Positions 25,315 to 34,914 are shown, numbered from the stretch's first letter. The stretch is 64,000 nucleotides of DNA from CAZUGA01 sp964619885 (GCA_964619885.1 CAZUGA010000021.1:1-64000); one strand, 5' to 3'. The notes: generated by a model from the sequence alone, not told the origin. A program made the numbers and translations.

Positions 25315-26001
25315 TTGAATCTATCTTCTCGCTTAAATTGGTTAATGCTGGCCACAATAATGTGCATGTCGGCAATATTGACAGCTTGTAGCACGGGCCC
25401 GGTTTTAACCGCAAAAATACACGAAAATAAAGAATGGACGATCCGCCTGCAAATAGTGCCCGACGCCAACGCTGGTAAAGGTTATTCGCATCCTTCGGAT
25501 ATCACACAAGAGCAGTTGGTAGGCGTATTGGAAGGTTTGTATATTGAAGACGGGAATTTACCGGAATTTTTATCTAAGGATCAGACGTCGGGCAAATCTA
25601 ACCGCCGGCGAGTTTTTAATAATGTTGACGCAGAATTGTTGGGAATTTTCTTGGCGGATGGGTTGAGCCAAGCTAAAATCCAGGAAATTGTTACATTTAT
25701 TAAAACGAAGGATGTTTCATCGCAGGTCGAGCAGATTAGTTCAGGCGGAGTTTATGTCGATGGTGACGAATTACACATTGTGCTGAGCAATTTTAGGGTT
25801 AGACAGATGATTTGGCAGGATCTTGATTCTTACGAGGCACCCGCCAAGCTACGGCCAATGAACCCTATATCGACTCAACCGGGATGGTTTGGTTTTGATC
25901 AACCGCAGTTGGCCCGTGAAGTCACGGCGTCCGAATCCGACTTCAAGGGCGTGTGGTCCGGGGTTTCCTGGCATTTGGCGGTGCAATTTAAACAACTTTA
26001 G
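25315..26001 (+). CDS. Putative lipoprotein of unknown function
   Basis: The 228-residue protein has a lipoprotein signal: one Arg near the start, a hydrophobic core and the lipobox 'LTAC' with Cys at residue 25. Position +2 is Ser, so outer-membrane sorting is expected. The mature part is soluble and mixed alpha/beta, with 'VDAELLGIFLADGLSQAKIQ' in the middle. I recognise no family. The start at 25315 is a TTG; starting at the next ATG would remove the positive charge from the signal, so TTG is kept. No cotranscribed neighbour is apparent: the gene is convergent with the cytochrome c4 gene. Confidence 0.7.
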   Translation: MNLSSRLNWLMLATIMCMSAILTACSTGPVLTAKIHENKEWTIRLQIVPDANAGKGYSHPSDITQEQLVGVLEGLYIEDGNLPEFLSKDQTSGKSNRRRVFNNVDAELLGIFLADGLSQAKIQEIVTFIKTKDVSSQVEQISSGGVYVDGDELHIVLSNFRVRQMIWQDLDSYEAPAKLRPMNPISTQPGWFGFDQPQLAREVTASESDFKGVWSGVSWHLAVQFKQL

Positions 26002-26162
26002 GGACACACTGAATAAGTCGGTCGCTGACTAGTCGCGGCATGCAGCGCGCAAAGCGCGGTTGGCGTGATTCTTACAAAATTAATCGCTTACAGCGATCGA
26101 TTTTGGCGGCACTTCCTTAGTTTATGCTGGTGTCTCGCTGGTAATAATTAGCGCGGTGGTTT

Positions 26163-26777
26163 TTATCGCTCAACCACGCCCAAACCTTTGGTCTGACTCG
26201 CATAGAAAGCGGCGATATCCGCAATGTCCTGTTCGCTAAGTGCGCCAACCATACTGTTCATCATAGGGTTGCTTCGCTTCACCGATTTATAGTCTTGCAG
26301 GACTTTAATCAGATAGCTTTCGTATTGACCCGCTAACTTTGGGTAATTTGCATCGGAACTATTGCCGCCTTCGCCGTGGCAACCGACGCAGCTTGCTGCT
26401 TTGTTTTCTCCGGCGCCGATATTACCTGTGACTTCGACCTGATTGTCGGTTAATTCAAAGGTTGCCAAATAAGCAGCAATATCGTCCATATCTTCGGCGC
26501 TAAGTCCCGCTGCATTGCCTTGCATGCCTGGATGGGCTCGATCGCTGCCTGCGTAGGCTTTCAATGCGGAAACAGTATAGCCAGCGTGCTGGCCAGCCAG
26601 TTTGGGAACATTGTATCTTGGGTAAACGTTTGAATAACCCGGACGTGAATGGCATCCCGAGCAGGTTTCGAATTTTGTTTGGCCGGCTTTCTGGTTGCCT
26701 GCCGCGACTGCCGGAGCGTTAAACAACACTGTAAGAAAGATCGTCACACCGTAAATTTTTATTTGTGAAAGATTCAT
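26163..26777 (-). CDS. Dihaem cytochrome c4
   Basis: This 204-residue periplasmic protein has a signal peptide ending 'AVAAG' (about residue 26) and two CxxCH haem sites, 'CSGCH' at 39-43 and 'CVGCH' at 130-134. Each half has a distal Met in a loop ('HPGMQGNAAGLS' near 82-93 and 'NPMMNSMVGALS' near 170-181), the two-domain repeat of cytochrome c4. Such proteins carry electrons between the bc1 complex and terminal oxidases. The half-and-half similarity within the chain agrees with the family's internal duplication. ATG 26777 follows an AGGCTC ribosome site. Confidence 0.88.
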   Translation of the reverse strand: MNLSQIKIYGVTIFLTVLFNAPAVAAGNQKAGQTKFETCSGCHSRPGYSNVYPRYNVPKLAGQHAGYTVSALKAYAGSDRAHPGMQGNAAGLSAEDMDDIAAYLATFELTDNQVEVTGNIGAGENKAASCVGCHGEGGNSSDANYPKLAGQYESYLIKVLQDYKSVKRSNPMMNSMVGALSEQDIADIAAFYASQTKGLGVVER

Positions 26778-26892
26778 GAGCCTTGCTCTGATTATTTAGA
26801 TTGAAGTCAGTTTGGTCGGTACAAGCTGATTTGGTTTGCCGTGCTTGTATAATAGGTCTAAATATATTTCGAAGTACAGAACATTTCCACGG

Positions 26893-27366
26893 TTAAGTTT
26901 CAATTGATGGTTCGTTAGATTGAGCACAATCCAATCCCAGCTTTTCCGGCTGAATTTCCAGCAATTGGCACAAATTTTCGATTTCTAATCTTTCGGTTGG
27001 GCTAATTGAACCATTGCTTTGACTGACTAGCAGGCAAAACTGGGCTAGCATCGTTGCGGTCTCTTTATTTTTAGCGACCGCTTTTACCGCTTTCAGCGCT
27101 TCACTGTGCCCCGAATCCCAATCGGTTCTAATTTTTTCGACAAATTGATTGAACAACTCGACGCCTTCGTGTGCGTCAAACACCTTTAATTTGTCGAATG
27201 TTTCCAGGATTTGATCGACACGAACCCGTTGGCACAGCCTGACTTTTTCGGTTGATGCGGCCGCGAGCGCACAGGATGCCATCGCAGCTTTCAACAGGGG
27301 GAGATTTTTGTGTCGATCAATCTGTTCGAATAACAAATCGTGTAATTCGTTGAGAATTCCCGTCAT
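26893..27366 (-). CDS. TerB-family (tellurite resistance TerB-like) protein
   Basis: The 157-residue all-helical protein reads as a TerB-like domain: 'KAAMASCALAAASTEKVR' near residues 25-42, the acidic 'FDAHEGVELFNQFVEKI' near 62-78 and 'FCLLVSQSNGSISPTERLEI' near 107-126. TerB-like domains bind metal or act as scaffolds near the membrane; most members of this short type have no known role and are not tied to tellurite. Two signature segments with an 'S/D-G-x-I-S/P-x-E' pattern support the assignment. It stands alone between cytochrome c4 and fxsA on the same strand. Confidence 0.72.
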   Translation of the reverse strand: MTGILNELHDLLFEQIDRHKNLPLLKAAMASCALAAASTEKVRLCQRVRVDQILETFDKLKVFDAHEGVELFNQFVEKIRTDWDSGHSEALKAVKAVAKNKETATMLAQFCLLVSQSNGSISPTERLEIENLCQLLEIQPEKLGLDCAQSNEPSIET

Positions 27367-27584
27367 GTCTTTTCCTTCGTCTTACCAATAATTATCATCA
27401 AAGTATAGACTGAGCTAATGCGCAAGGTTTTATGCGTATAGCTCGTGAATCGGCGATTGGGCGCATTCGTACCAATTTGATAAAATTTCATCCTTAATTT
27501 TTTTATCTATGCAATCTTTGCGTGTTTCTGCCAGCAACAGTTGTCGGCGCTTAAATTTGCTAACAATTTTGTTTGGCGGATCGA

Positions 27585-28034
27585 TTAGTCTTCTTTCGTA
27601 TAATCACCATCTATAGTATTGCCGCTGGTGCTATCGTTTTTATTCCGTTGCATTCCCACGTTCATTCCCGCAGTAATTAAATGCTTCTCAAGCAAATAGG
27701 AAACAAACCATTTTCGGGTCTGCGGTATAAGGCAAAAAAACCCCAGTGCATCAGTGACAAAACCCGGCGTGAGTAGCAATGCACCGCCTACCAGCAATAA
27801 TGGTCCTTCGATCATTTCCATCGCAGGGATCTCTCCCTTCGATAGAGCATTTTGCAGTCGTTGCATAGTCGAAAATCCTTGGCTACGCAGCATCGATGCG
27901 CCTAGGACTGCTGTTCCGACTACCAATACTACGGTTGGAAAGATACCGATGATGCCGCCAATTTTCAGAAGAAGATAAATTTCAAGTATTGGGATGGATA
28001 GGAAAAAGATAAATAATATTTGAAATATAGACAT
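27585..28034 (-). CDS. fxsA: FxsA family membrane protein
   Basis: The 149-residue inner-membrane protein matches FxsA: 'MSIFQILFIFFLSIPILEIY' at the N-terminus, a second helix near 24-47 with 'GTAVLGASMLRSQG', and 'GALLLTPGFVTDALGFFCLI' near residues 82-101, the most conserved part. FxsA (suppressor of F exclusion of phage T7 in E. coli) interferes with exclusion when overproduced, and its normal role is unclear. ATG 28034 has AAGGG eight bases upstream; a frame start 19 codons earlier lacks these features. It is divergent from cutA, as in many gammaproteobacteria. Confidence 0.9.
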   Translation of the reverse strand: MSIFQILFIFFLSIPILEIYLLLKIGGIIGIFPTVVLVVGTAVLGASMLRSQGFSTMQRLQNALSKGEIPAMEMIEGPLLLVGGALLLTPGFVTDALGFFCLIPQTRKWFVSYLLEKHLITAGMNVGMQRNKNDSTSGNTIDGDYTKED

Positions 28035-28316
28035 AATATACCCTTGTAATTTGTTTCTTGTGCTGGATAATCCAGTGATGAATGGACTCAAAGATTAAAC
28101 TTTCGCAACGATCTCCCGCATAAAATTTCGGAGTCATTTGGTTTATTTAATAGGCGCCGAGCGTAAGTGGATTCGTGACTGGTCATTATTGTCGGATTTT
28201 TCAGCGTGAATCTCCATTTTGTGTTCAACGCAGCTTTTCCAATCCAGAGCCTATAGGGTGTCATAATTATTGCTGTCCGGCTCGCGAAATGCCGCCGGGT
28301 TATACAACGTGAAAAA

Positions 28317-28646
28317 ATGGCCGAAAAATTTTCTCTTATTCTTTGTTCCTGTCCAGACAATAATGTCGCCAATTCGCTTGCGAAAGGTCTAGTGTCCAGC
28401 CATTTGGCCGCCTGCGTCAACATAATACCGCAGATCACTTCGATTTATCCTTGGGCGGGTAATATAGAAACCGCTCAAGAATGCCTGTTGTTGATTAAAT
28501 CAAGTACTACAGTTTATTCGTCTTTGGAGCGATACATCACGGACAATCACCCCTATGAACTTCCCGAAATAATCGCTGTCCCTATACGACACGGAGAACC
28601 GGGGTATCTAGATTGGATCAATCAATGGTTAGGCTTACGAAATTAA
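28317..28646 (+). CDS. cutA: Divalent cation tolerance protein CutA
   Basis: This 109-residue protein has the CutA1 fold, a small trimeric ferredoxin-like protein. Signature segments are 'LVSSHLAACVNIIP' near residues 25-38, 'ECLLLIKSS' near 55-63 and 'HPYELPEIIAVPI' near 78-90. CutA was linked to copper tolerance in E. coli, but the direct function remains debated. ATG 28317 is used. The 3' end overlaps the start of the dsbD gene by 22 bases, so the two are translated from one message; the cutA-dsbD pairing is also seen in E. coli. Confidence 0.92.
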   Translation: MAEKFSLILCSCPDNNVANSLAKGLVSSHLAACVNIIPQITSIYPWAGNIETAQECLLLIKSSTTVYSSLERYITDNHPYELPEIIAVPIRHGEPGYLDWINQWLGLRN

Positions 28647-30886
28647 TTCTTTTTTTAGCAATAGTTTTTTTCGGCTGCGCTGTAGCAACTGCGCAGGACG
28701 ATGTTGAGCTATTGCCGCCTGATCAGGCTTTTAGGCTTTCATCCGAAGGAATAACCGATAACGCAATTAAATTATCTTGGGACATTGCTGACGGTTACTA
28801 TCTTTACCGCGATAAATTTAAATTTAGTACTACGACGCAGGATCTGAGTTTGGCTGAGCCAGCCATTCCACCCGGCAAAATTAAACATGACGATTATTTT
28901 GGCGACGTAGAGATATTGCGAGGAAAGATAAGCGTCAGTATACCTTTTCATTGGGTTAGCCGTGCAGCAACCCAAGTAGCACTTAGCGTCGCGTATCAGG
29001 GTTGTGCGGATATTGGTGTTTGTTATCCTCCGGAAAAGAAAGAATTGATAGTGCAGTTGCCGTCTGTGAGTTCTGTTCTGGCTACCGAACCCCTATCTTT
29101 CAATAAAAATAGTTCCGGCTCAATAGGGGGGTTGGGTTTAAATTTGTTTGGTGATGAATTGTTGCCCGCGGATGAAGCATTTAGGTTCATTGCGGATGTG
29201 AAGGATGGAAATACAGTTCATCTCGCTTGGCAAATTGCGGATGGTTATTATTTATACCGGCAAAAGTTCGGATTTTCTTTATTGGACGGTGCTGGAGTCC
29301 AGCTAGGGACACCCAATATTCCTCGGGGAAAGTCAACCCACGACGAAGCTTTCGGCAATGTTGAAATATTTTACACTGAGGTAGACTTTGATTTGCCATT
29401 GCTACGCAGCGATCCGGGTCCGATGCGGGTAACGTTGCAGGTCAATTATCAGGGTTGCGCTGAACGCGGTGTGTGTTATCCACCGATAACCAAATCAGTG
29501 GAATTGGATCTCCCTAACAGTGTGATAAAAAAGCAGTTGGCTTCCACTAAAGCCAAACCCATATCCGAACAAAGTATGATTGCGTTGGGATTGCAGCATG
29601 ATGCTCTATGGTTGACGGTAATTAGCTTTTTCGGTTTTGGCTTGATTTTGGCTTTTACCCCCTGTGTCTTGCCTATGATTCCGATATTGTCTGGATTAAT
29701 TATCGGGCAGGGAAGCAATATCAATACGCGTCGAGCATTTTTACTGTCATTGAGTTATGTATTGGCCGCCGCGCTAACCTATACCGTGTTTGGTATCCTT
29801 GCGGGTCTATTTGGCAGTAATCTACAAGTTCTGTTTCAGTCACCCTGGATCATCGTTACATTTAGTTTGGTGTTTGTATTATTGGCATTGTCGATGTTTG
29901 ATTTTTACACCTTGCAAATGCCGACGTCGATTCAAAGCAGACTCGCCGCGTTGGAAAACCGACAGGAAGGCGGGACCTTGATAGGCGCATTCATTATGGG
30001 GGTTTTGTCTGCGTTGATAGTGGGGCCCTGTGTTGCTGCTCCGTTGATCGGCGTGTTGATCTATATAGGCCAATCTGGTGATGCAGTACTGGGCGGATTA
30101 GCCTTATTTGCGATGGGCCTAGGCATGGGTTTTCCGTTGCTGATCATAGGCGCTTCGGCGGGTAGATTATTGCCAAAAGCAGGTTCGTGGATGAACGCGA
30201 CCAAAGCGGTTTTTGGAGTGTTATTGCTCGGGGTCGCCGTATGGTTCTTAGAACGCATACTTCCTGCGGCTGTAACGATGTTGTTGTGGGCAGGATTGTT
30301 GATCATTCCAGCGATATACCTCCACGCATTGGATCCGTTGCCGAGTGGTGCATCCGGTTGGCAACGACTATGGAAAGGTTGCGCTATTTTCATGTTGGTT
30401 TACGGCGTAATTTTAGTTGTCGGAGTCGCGTCGGGCGGTAAAGATCCATTGCAGCCCTTAACGCAGTTAGTGGGGCGGGACGGCATGGAACGCGCGCACG
30501 GTTTGACGTTTGAGCCGGTTAAATCGAGTTCGGAATTGGATGTTTATCTGGATAGGGCTAGCCAAAATGGACAATGGGTCATGCTGGATTATTACGCAGA
30601 CTGGTGTATCTCCTGTAAAGAGATGGAGCGTTATACTTTTTCCGATAAGCGCGTTCAGCAAGCTTTGCGTAATGTGGTGCTATTGCAGGCTGATGTCACC
30701 GAGGATAATCAACAAGACAAAAAATTATTGGCACGTTTTGGTCTAATTGGCCCGCCGGCTACATTGTTTTTTGGTCCCGACAAACTAGAGCGCGAAGCTT
30801 ACCGTGTTGTAGGATATAAAGACGCAGATGATTTTGTGTTACATCTTATGCATATTATTCCGGCGGATAAAAGCGCGGTATTTTAG
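28625..30886 (+). CDS. dsbD: Thiol:disulfide interchange protein DsbD with two N-terminal alpha domains
   Basis: This 753-residue inner-membrane reductase moves electrons from cytoplasmic thioredoxin to periplasmic partners. After a signal peptide (to about 24) come two nDsbD domains in tandem, each with 'DGYYLYR' and 'YQGCA..GVCYPP': Cys127/133 and Cys278/284. The membrane domain (about 325-595) has 'AFTPCVLPM' (Cys347) and 'VGPCVAAPL'. A thioredoxin-like end carries 'DWCISCKEM'. Usual DsbD has one alpha domain and about 570-600 residues, so the extra 150 residues are a duplication. ATG 28625 overlaps cutA. Expected roles are disulfide isomerisation and cytochrome c maturation. Confidence 0.93.
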   Translation: MVRLTKLILFLAIVFFGCAVATAQDDVELLPPDQAFRLSSEGITDNAIKLSWDIADGYYLYRDKFKFSTTTQDLSLAEPAIPPGKIKHDDYFGDVEILRGKISVSIPFHWVSRAATQVALSVAYQGCADIGVCYPPEKKELIVQLPSVSSVLATEPLSFNKNSSGSIGGLGLNLFGDELLPADEAFRFIADVKDGNTVHLAWQIADGYYLYRQKFGFSLLDGAGVQLGTPNIPRGKSTHDEAFGNVEIFYTEVDFDLPLLRSDPGPMRVTLQVNYQGCAERGVCYPPITKSVELDLPNSVIKKQLASTKAKPISEQSMIALGLQHDALWLTVISFFGFGLILAFTPCVLPMIPILSGLIIGQGSNINTRRAFLLSLSYVLAAALTYTVFGILAGLFGSNLQVLFQSPWIIVTFSLVFVLLALSMFDFYTLQMPTSIQSRLAALENRQEGGTLIGAFIMGVLSALIVGPCVAAPLIGVLIYIGQSGDAVLGGLALFAMGLGMGFPLLIIGASAGRLLPKAGSWMNATKAVFGVLLLGVAVWFLERILPAAVTMLLWAGLLIIPAIYLHALDPLPSGASGWQRLWKGCAIFMLVYGVILVVGVASGGKDPLQPLTQLVGRDGMERAHGLTFEPVKSSSELDVYLDRASQNGQWVMLDYYADWCISCKEMERYTFSDKRVQQALRNVVLLQADVTEDNQQDKKLLARFGLIGPPATLFFGPDKLEREAYRVVGYKDADDFVLHLMHIIPADKSAVF

Positions 30887-30949
30887 CTGTGTGGTTGTTT
30901 GTGTCGCTGTATTTTAGATGAAATGAATCAAAGCGAATAATTACGTCAA

Positions 30950-31462
30950 ATGTTTAAAAAATTTCTATTTGTTCTGGTCTGTTTTACGGCTGCGGGTGTA
31001 GGGGTTTACGCTTACCAACTGGATCAGTTGCCGCCGCCCGATGAAAGGCGTACGGCGCCGCGATTTTCACTGCCCGATAGTGAGGGTGTGGAGAGAACTC
31101 TAGATACCTGGAAAGACCAAGTGTTGGTGATAAATTTTTGGGCAACATGGTGTCCTCCGTGCCGGGAAGAAATTCCTGCTTTCACAAAAATTCAAGATGA
31201 GCTGGGCTCCAAGGGTTTGCAGTTTATCGGTATTGCAATCGAAGAAGCGGAACCTGTTCGCGAGTTTATGCAACAATTTCCAGTTAACTACCCGATGCTC
31301 ATTGCCCCGGATAATGGCATGTCATTGATGGCAGAATTTGGTAATACGATGGGTGTTGTGCCCTTTTCTGTGGTTCTTGACCGTTCTGGCAGAATTGTAC
31401 ATATGCAGCCGGGTGTATTCGAGCCAGATCAAGTTAAGAAATGGGTAGCACCGTTACTTTGA
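30950..31462 (+). CDS. TlpA/ResA-like periplasmic thioredoxin
   Basis: The 170-residue protein has an N-terminal signal anchor (about 4-22) and a TlpA-type thioredoxin fold with the active site 'WCPPC' (Cys68, Cys71) inside 'INFWATWCPPCREE', and a cis-proline loop 'GVVPFSVV'. Such proteins reduce apocytochrome c or other periplasmic disulfides and take electrons from DsbD, whose gene lies 63 bases upstream on the same strand. The pair is therefore likely a functional unit. Confidence 0.88.
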   Translation: MFKKFLFVLVCFTAAGVGVYAYQLDQLPPPDERRTAPRFSLPDSEGVERTLDTWKDQVLVINFWATWCPPCREEIPAFTKIQDELGSKGLQFIGIAIEEAEPVREFMQQFPVNYPMLIAPDNGMSLMAEFGNTMGVVPFSVVLDRSGRIVHMQPGVFEPDQVKKWVAPLL

Positions 31463-31646
31463 ATTATTCTAAGCAGTTTGAATTGATGGGTTGTAAATAT
31501 CGCTAAACCTTATAGCTGGCATGTATCATGCCGCGAACGTTTACGATCTAATAACAATATGGACAAAATTTCGGTGATCAGGGAGAATGGTGCAACTTTC
31601 AACAAGCTTCGACAACCGAGTTGGGCGTTTGATCGGCATTATCCGA

Positions 31647-32093
31647 ATGGCAAGTATAGTTGTGTTAAATGGGCCAAACCTGAATTTATTGGGTGTTCGC
31701 GAACCAGCAATATACGGAGATCAAAAACTTGCTGATATTCAACAGAACTTGGAATCCGTAGCGGAAGCGGCGGGACATCAAATCCAATTTTCCCAGCACA
31801 ATGCTGAACATGAAATTATCGAGCGGATCCACCAGGCATTTTCACTGGCGGTTGATTTTATTTTGATCAATCCCGCAGCGTTTACCCATACAAGTATCGC
31901 CATCCGCGATGCTTTTCTTGCGACTAAAATCCCTTTTATTGAAGTACATTTATCCAACGTACATTCCAGAGAAGCATTTCGTCAACATTCCTATCTATCG
32001 GATATTGCGCAGGGCGTTATCTGTGGATTTGGCGCACTGAGCTACGAATTAGCGTTGCGAGCTGCGTTTAAGCAGTTGGATGAGAATAATTAG
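31647..32093 (+). CDS. aroQ: 3-dehydroquinate dehydratase, type II
   Basis: This 148-residue type II enzyme catalyses the third step of the shikimate pathway, 3-dehydroquinate to 3-dehydroshikimate. The catalytic Tyr lies in 'NGPNLNLLGVREPAIYG' (residues 8-24), the base His in 'INPAAFTHTS' and the substrate-binding Arg/His segment in 'EVHLSNVHSREAFRQHS'. ATG 31647 gives the usual length; the frame is open 20 codons further upstream without homology. The gene precedes accB by two bases, an arrangement common in gammaproteobacteria. Confidence 0.95.
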   Translation: MASIVVLNGPNLNLLGVREPAIYGDQKLADIQQNLESVAEAAGHQIQFSQHNAEHEIIERIHQAFSLAVDFILINPAAFTHTSIAIRDAFLATKIPFIEVHLSNVHSREAFRQHSYLSDIAQGVICGFGALSYELALRAAFKQLDENN

Positions 32094-32095
32094 TT

Positions 32096-32551
32096 ATGGA
32101 CATTCGAAAAATAAAAAAACTTATAGAGATTATCGAAGAATCTGATATTGCCGAGTTGGAAATCCACGAAGGCGATGACTCGGTACGAATCAATCGATAT
32201 GCTGCCGCCCCACCACCGGTTATGACCAGCGTTGCTGCGGCGGTGCCAGCGGTTGACGCGACGAATTCTTTTGTTGCGGCTTCGCCAGTGGTCGAAGAGG
32301 ATGCTGATATTGGTGGCGGTCATGTTATAAATTCTCCGATGGTCGGTACGTTCTATTTGGGACCATCTCCCGGCTCCAAAGATTTTGTCTCGGTGGGGCA
32401 GCAAGTTAGCGTCGGCGATACGCTTTGTATTATCGAAGCGATGAAGATTCTCAACCAGATTGAATCTGATCAGTCAGGAGTAGTGGCCAAGATTCTGGTT
32501 GAAAATGCGCAACCGGTAGAATACAACCAGCCGTTGTTCGTCATCGAATAA
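32096..32551 (+). CDS. accB: Biotin carboxyl carrier protein of acetyl-CoA carboxylase
   Basis: This 151-residue protein carries the biotin of acetyl-CoA carboxylase, the first committed step of fatty acid synthesis. It starts 'MDIRKIKKLIEIIEES', has an Ala/Pro/Val-rich linker (about 40-75), and a C-terminal biotinyl domain with the biotinylated Lys in 'EAMKILNQIES' near residue 117 and the thumb region before it. Length and order match E. coli AccB. It starts two bases after aroQ and is followed 56 bases later by accC. Confidence 0.96.
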   Translation: MDIRKIKKLIEIIEESDIAELEIHEGDDSVRINRYAAAPPPVMTSVAAAVPAVDATNSFVAASPVVEEDADIGGGHVINSPMVGTFYLGPSPGSKDFVSVGQQVSVGDTLCIIEAMKILNQIESDQSGVVAKILVENAQPVEYNQPLFVIE

Positions 32552-32607
32552 CACCACCGTTGTATTTTTGCTAACAAGTTTTCAGTTACCCCAATTCTCT
32601 TTTAGTT

Positions 32608-33948
32608 ATGCTTGATAAGATCGTAATTGCCAATCGAGGGGAGATTGCTCTTCGTATACTTCGGGCCTGCCGTGAACTAGGAATACAAGCGGTTGCCGTA
32701 CATTCAGACGCGGACCGCGAACTCAAACATGTGTTGTTGGCAGATGAGTCAGTATGCATTGGACCAGCGCCTTCGCAAGACAGCTACTTGAATATGCCGG
32801 CAATAATCAGCGCGGCCGAAGTAACAGATTCCGAGGCAATACATCCAGGCTATGGCTTTCTGTCAGAAAACGCGGATTTTGCAGAAAAAGTTCACCAGAG
32901 TGGGTTTGTGTTTATTGGGCCGCGGGCTGAAACGATCCGTTTGATGGGGGATAAAATTTCCGCCAAGAAAGCCATGCAGGAAGCGGGTATCCCGTGCGTT
33001 CCCGGGAGCGGGGAGCCGTTGGACGAAGATAAAGCTAAAACTTTGAAACTCGCAAGGGAAATTGGATATCCGGTTATTATCAAAGCGGCCGGCGGTGGTG
33101 GTGGTCGGGGAATGAGAACCGTGCATACTGAAGCAGCGATGCTGAACGCCGTGACCTTGACCAAATCGGAAGCCCTATCCGCGTTTGGTAACGGAACAGT
33201 ATACATGGAGAAATTTTTAGAGAATCCCCGCCACGTTGAGTTTCAAGTGTTGGCAGATGCGCACGGAAACGCAATTCATTTGGGTGAGCGAGATTGCTCC
33301 ACGCAACGTAGGCATCAAAAGGTTATCGAGGAGGCGCCAGCTCCGGGTATTAACGAAGAACAACGTAATAGAATTGGAAAGCGCTGTGTGGATGCCTGTT
33401 TATCAATCGGATATTTGGGGGCAGGGACCTTCGAATTTCTGTATGAAAATGAGGAATTTTATTTTATTGAGATGAATACTCGGGTTCAGGTCGAACATCC
33501 AGTTACCGAAATGGTGTGCAGTTTTGACATTGTCAAAGAGCAGATTCGTATCGCAGCGGGAGAGCCCTTGTCGGTGAGCCAAAGCGAAATAAAATTGAAT
33601 GGACATGCTGTTGAGTGTCGACTTAATGCCGAAGATCCAGACAACTTTATGCCATCCCCTGGTGTTATCGAACAATTCCACATGCCCGGAGGTCCGGGAA
33701 TAAGAGTGGAAACACACGTTTACAATGGCTATACCGTGCCGCCATATTATGATTCAATGATCGGGAAATTAATTGCACATGGGGACACGCGGGATAGTGC
33801 ATTGGCAAGGTTGCGAACCGCACTGAATGAAATGGTGATCGCGGGGATTAAAACGAATATTCCGTTGCACAAGGATATCCTCAACGATGGGGCGTTCATC
33901 AGTGGTGGTCAGAATATCCATTATCTTGAGAAAAAATTGGGTATATAA
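32608..33948 (+). CDS. accC: Biotin carboxylase subunit of acetyl-CoA carboxylase
   Basis: The 446-residue ATP-grasp enzyme carboxylates the biotin on AccB using ATP and bicarbonate. N-terminal 'MLDKIVIANRGEIALRI' and 'IHPGYGFLSENADFA' are family hallmarks; the glycine-rich ATP loop 'KAAGGGGGRGMR' lies near residues 159-170 and the active-site 'EMNTRVQVEHPVTE' near 287-300. Length equals that of E. coli AccC (449). Cotranscribed with accB. No unusual features. Confidence 0.97.
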   Translation: MLDKIVIANRGEIALRILRACRELGIQAVAVHSDADRELKHVLLADESVCIGPAPSQDSYLNMPAIISAAEVTDSEAIHPGYGFLSENADFAEKVHQSGFVFIGPRAETIRLMGDKISAKKAMQEAGIPCVPGSGEPLDEDKAKTLKLAREIGYPVIIKAAGGGGGRGMRTVHTEAAMLNAVTLTKSEALSAFGNGTVYMEKFLENPRHVEFQVLADAHGNAIHLGERDCSTQRRHQKVIEEAPAPGINEEQRNRIGKRCVDACLSIGYLGAGTFEFLYENEEFYFIEMNTRVQVEHPVTEMVCSFDIVKEQIRIAAGEPLSVSQSEIKLNGHAVECRLNAEDPDNFMPSPGVIEQFHMPGGPGIRVETHVYNGYTVPPYYDSMIGKLIAHGDTRDSALARLRTALNEMVIAGIKTNIPLHKDILNDGAFISGGQNIHYLEKKLGI

Positions 33949-33969
33949 AACCCTTAACAGCGGCTGTTA

Positions 33970-34914
33970 TTGCGTAGTCGAGATTTAGTTGTGGCCGGAT
34001 ACGATAATGCTGAGTCTCCGAAACAACAAAGCTGGCAGCAGATCTCTGTTGTTACAGACGAGCTTTCTTCGCATTTTTTATCCCAATTATTATTCGACTT
34101 GGGAGCACTTTCGGTTACTTTTAGCGATGCTGCAAATGAAGATCTGTACGAGCCACCCCCTGGTACCACTCCGCTCTGGTCGCATACCAAAGTTATCGCC
34201 TTGTTTGATGCCGATACGAACCTTCATGCGATAAAGCGATCGGTATCCGAGCACGTGCCCCGAGCCAATTTGACTAGGTGGCAATCCGAGATACTGGCGG
34301 ATAAGGTTTGGGAAAGAGTCTGGCTGGAACATTTTCATCCCATGCAGTTTGGTGAGCGGCTTTGGGTCAGTCCTACCGGGCAAGCGCCACCCGACGATGC
34401 TGATACTTGTCTGATTTTGGATCCAGGATTAGCGTTCGGTACCGGAACACACCCAACTACTGCATTGTGTTTGGATTGGTTGGCGCAATCTGATTTAACT
34501 GGATTGCAGATTATCGATTATGGTTGTGGCTCGGGCATATTGGCCATTGCTGCAGCACTGCTCGGTGCAGACGAGGTTTTCGCGGTAGATATTGAAGACC
34601 AGGCGCTGATTGCGACGCAATCCAACGCGCAAAAAAATGGTGTTGATGGGCGGGTGCATATCTGTGCCGCAGATGAATTGCCGGCTATTGAGGTCGATAT
34701 TGTAGTTGCTAATATTTTGGCGCAGCCTTTGTGCGATTTGGCACAGAACATTAAGTTATTGATTAGACCTAATGGGCATCTAGTCCTTTCCGGGATATTA
34801 GAAGATCAAATCGATAGTGTTGTTAGTGCCTATGTTGATGATATTGCTTTTGAAAGTCAAAATTGCAGGGATAGTTGGGCTAGACTGAGTGGTGTAAAAA
34901 GATCGCCATCTTGA
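33970..34914 (+). CDS. prmA: Ribosomal protein L11 methyltransferase
   Basis: The roughly 314-residue enzyme trimethylates ribosomal protein L11 with S-adenosylmethionine. The substrate-binding N-terminal domain includes 'SHFLSQLLFDLGALSVTF'. The catalytic domain has 'LDPGLAFGTGTHPTT' near residues 150-164, motif I 'IDYGCGSGILAIAAALLGA' and the active 'VANILAQPL'. The start is uncertain: TTG 33970 and GTG 33991 are both possible, and homology begins around residue 21. It follows accC by 21 bases, as in E. coli-like orders. Confidence 0.93.
   Translation: MRSRDLVVAGYDNAESPKQQSWQQISVVTDELSSHFLSQLLFDLGALSVTFSDAANEDLYEPPPGTTPLWSHTKVIALFDADTNLHAIKRSVSEHVPRANLTRWQSEILADKVWERVWLEHFHPMQFGERLWVSPTGQAPPDDADTCLILDPGLAFGTGTHPTTALCLDWLAQSDLTGLQIIDYGCGSGILAIAAALLGADEVFAVDIEDQALIATQSNAQKNGVDGRVHICAADELPAIEVDIVVANILAQPLCDLAQNIKLLIRPNGHLVLSGILEDQIDSVVSAYVDDIAFESQNCRDSWARLSGVKRSPS

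Noticed and set aside
26076..26100. Short CGCGC/GCGCG and similar GC-rich palindromes after the lipoprotein gene
   Set aside because: Stems of five to six pairs with no T run; not distinguishable from chance.
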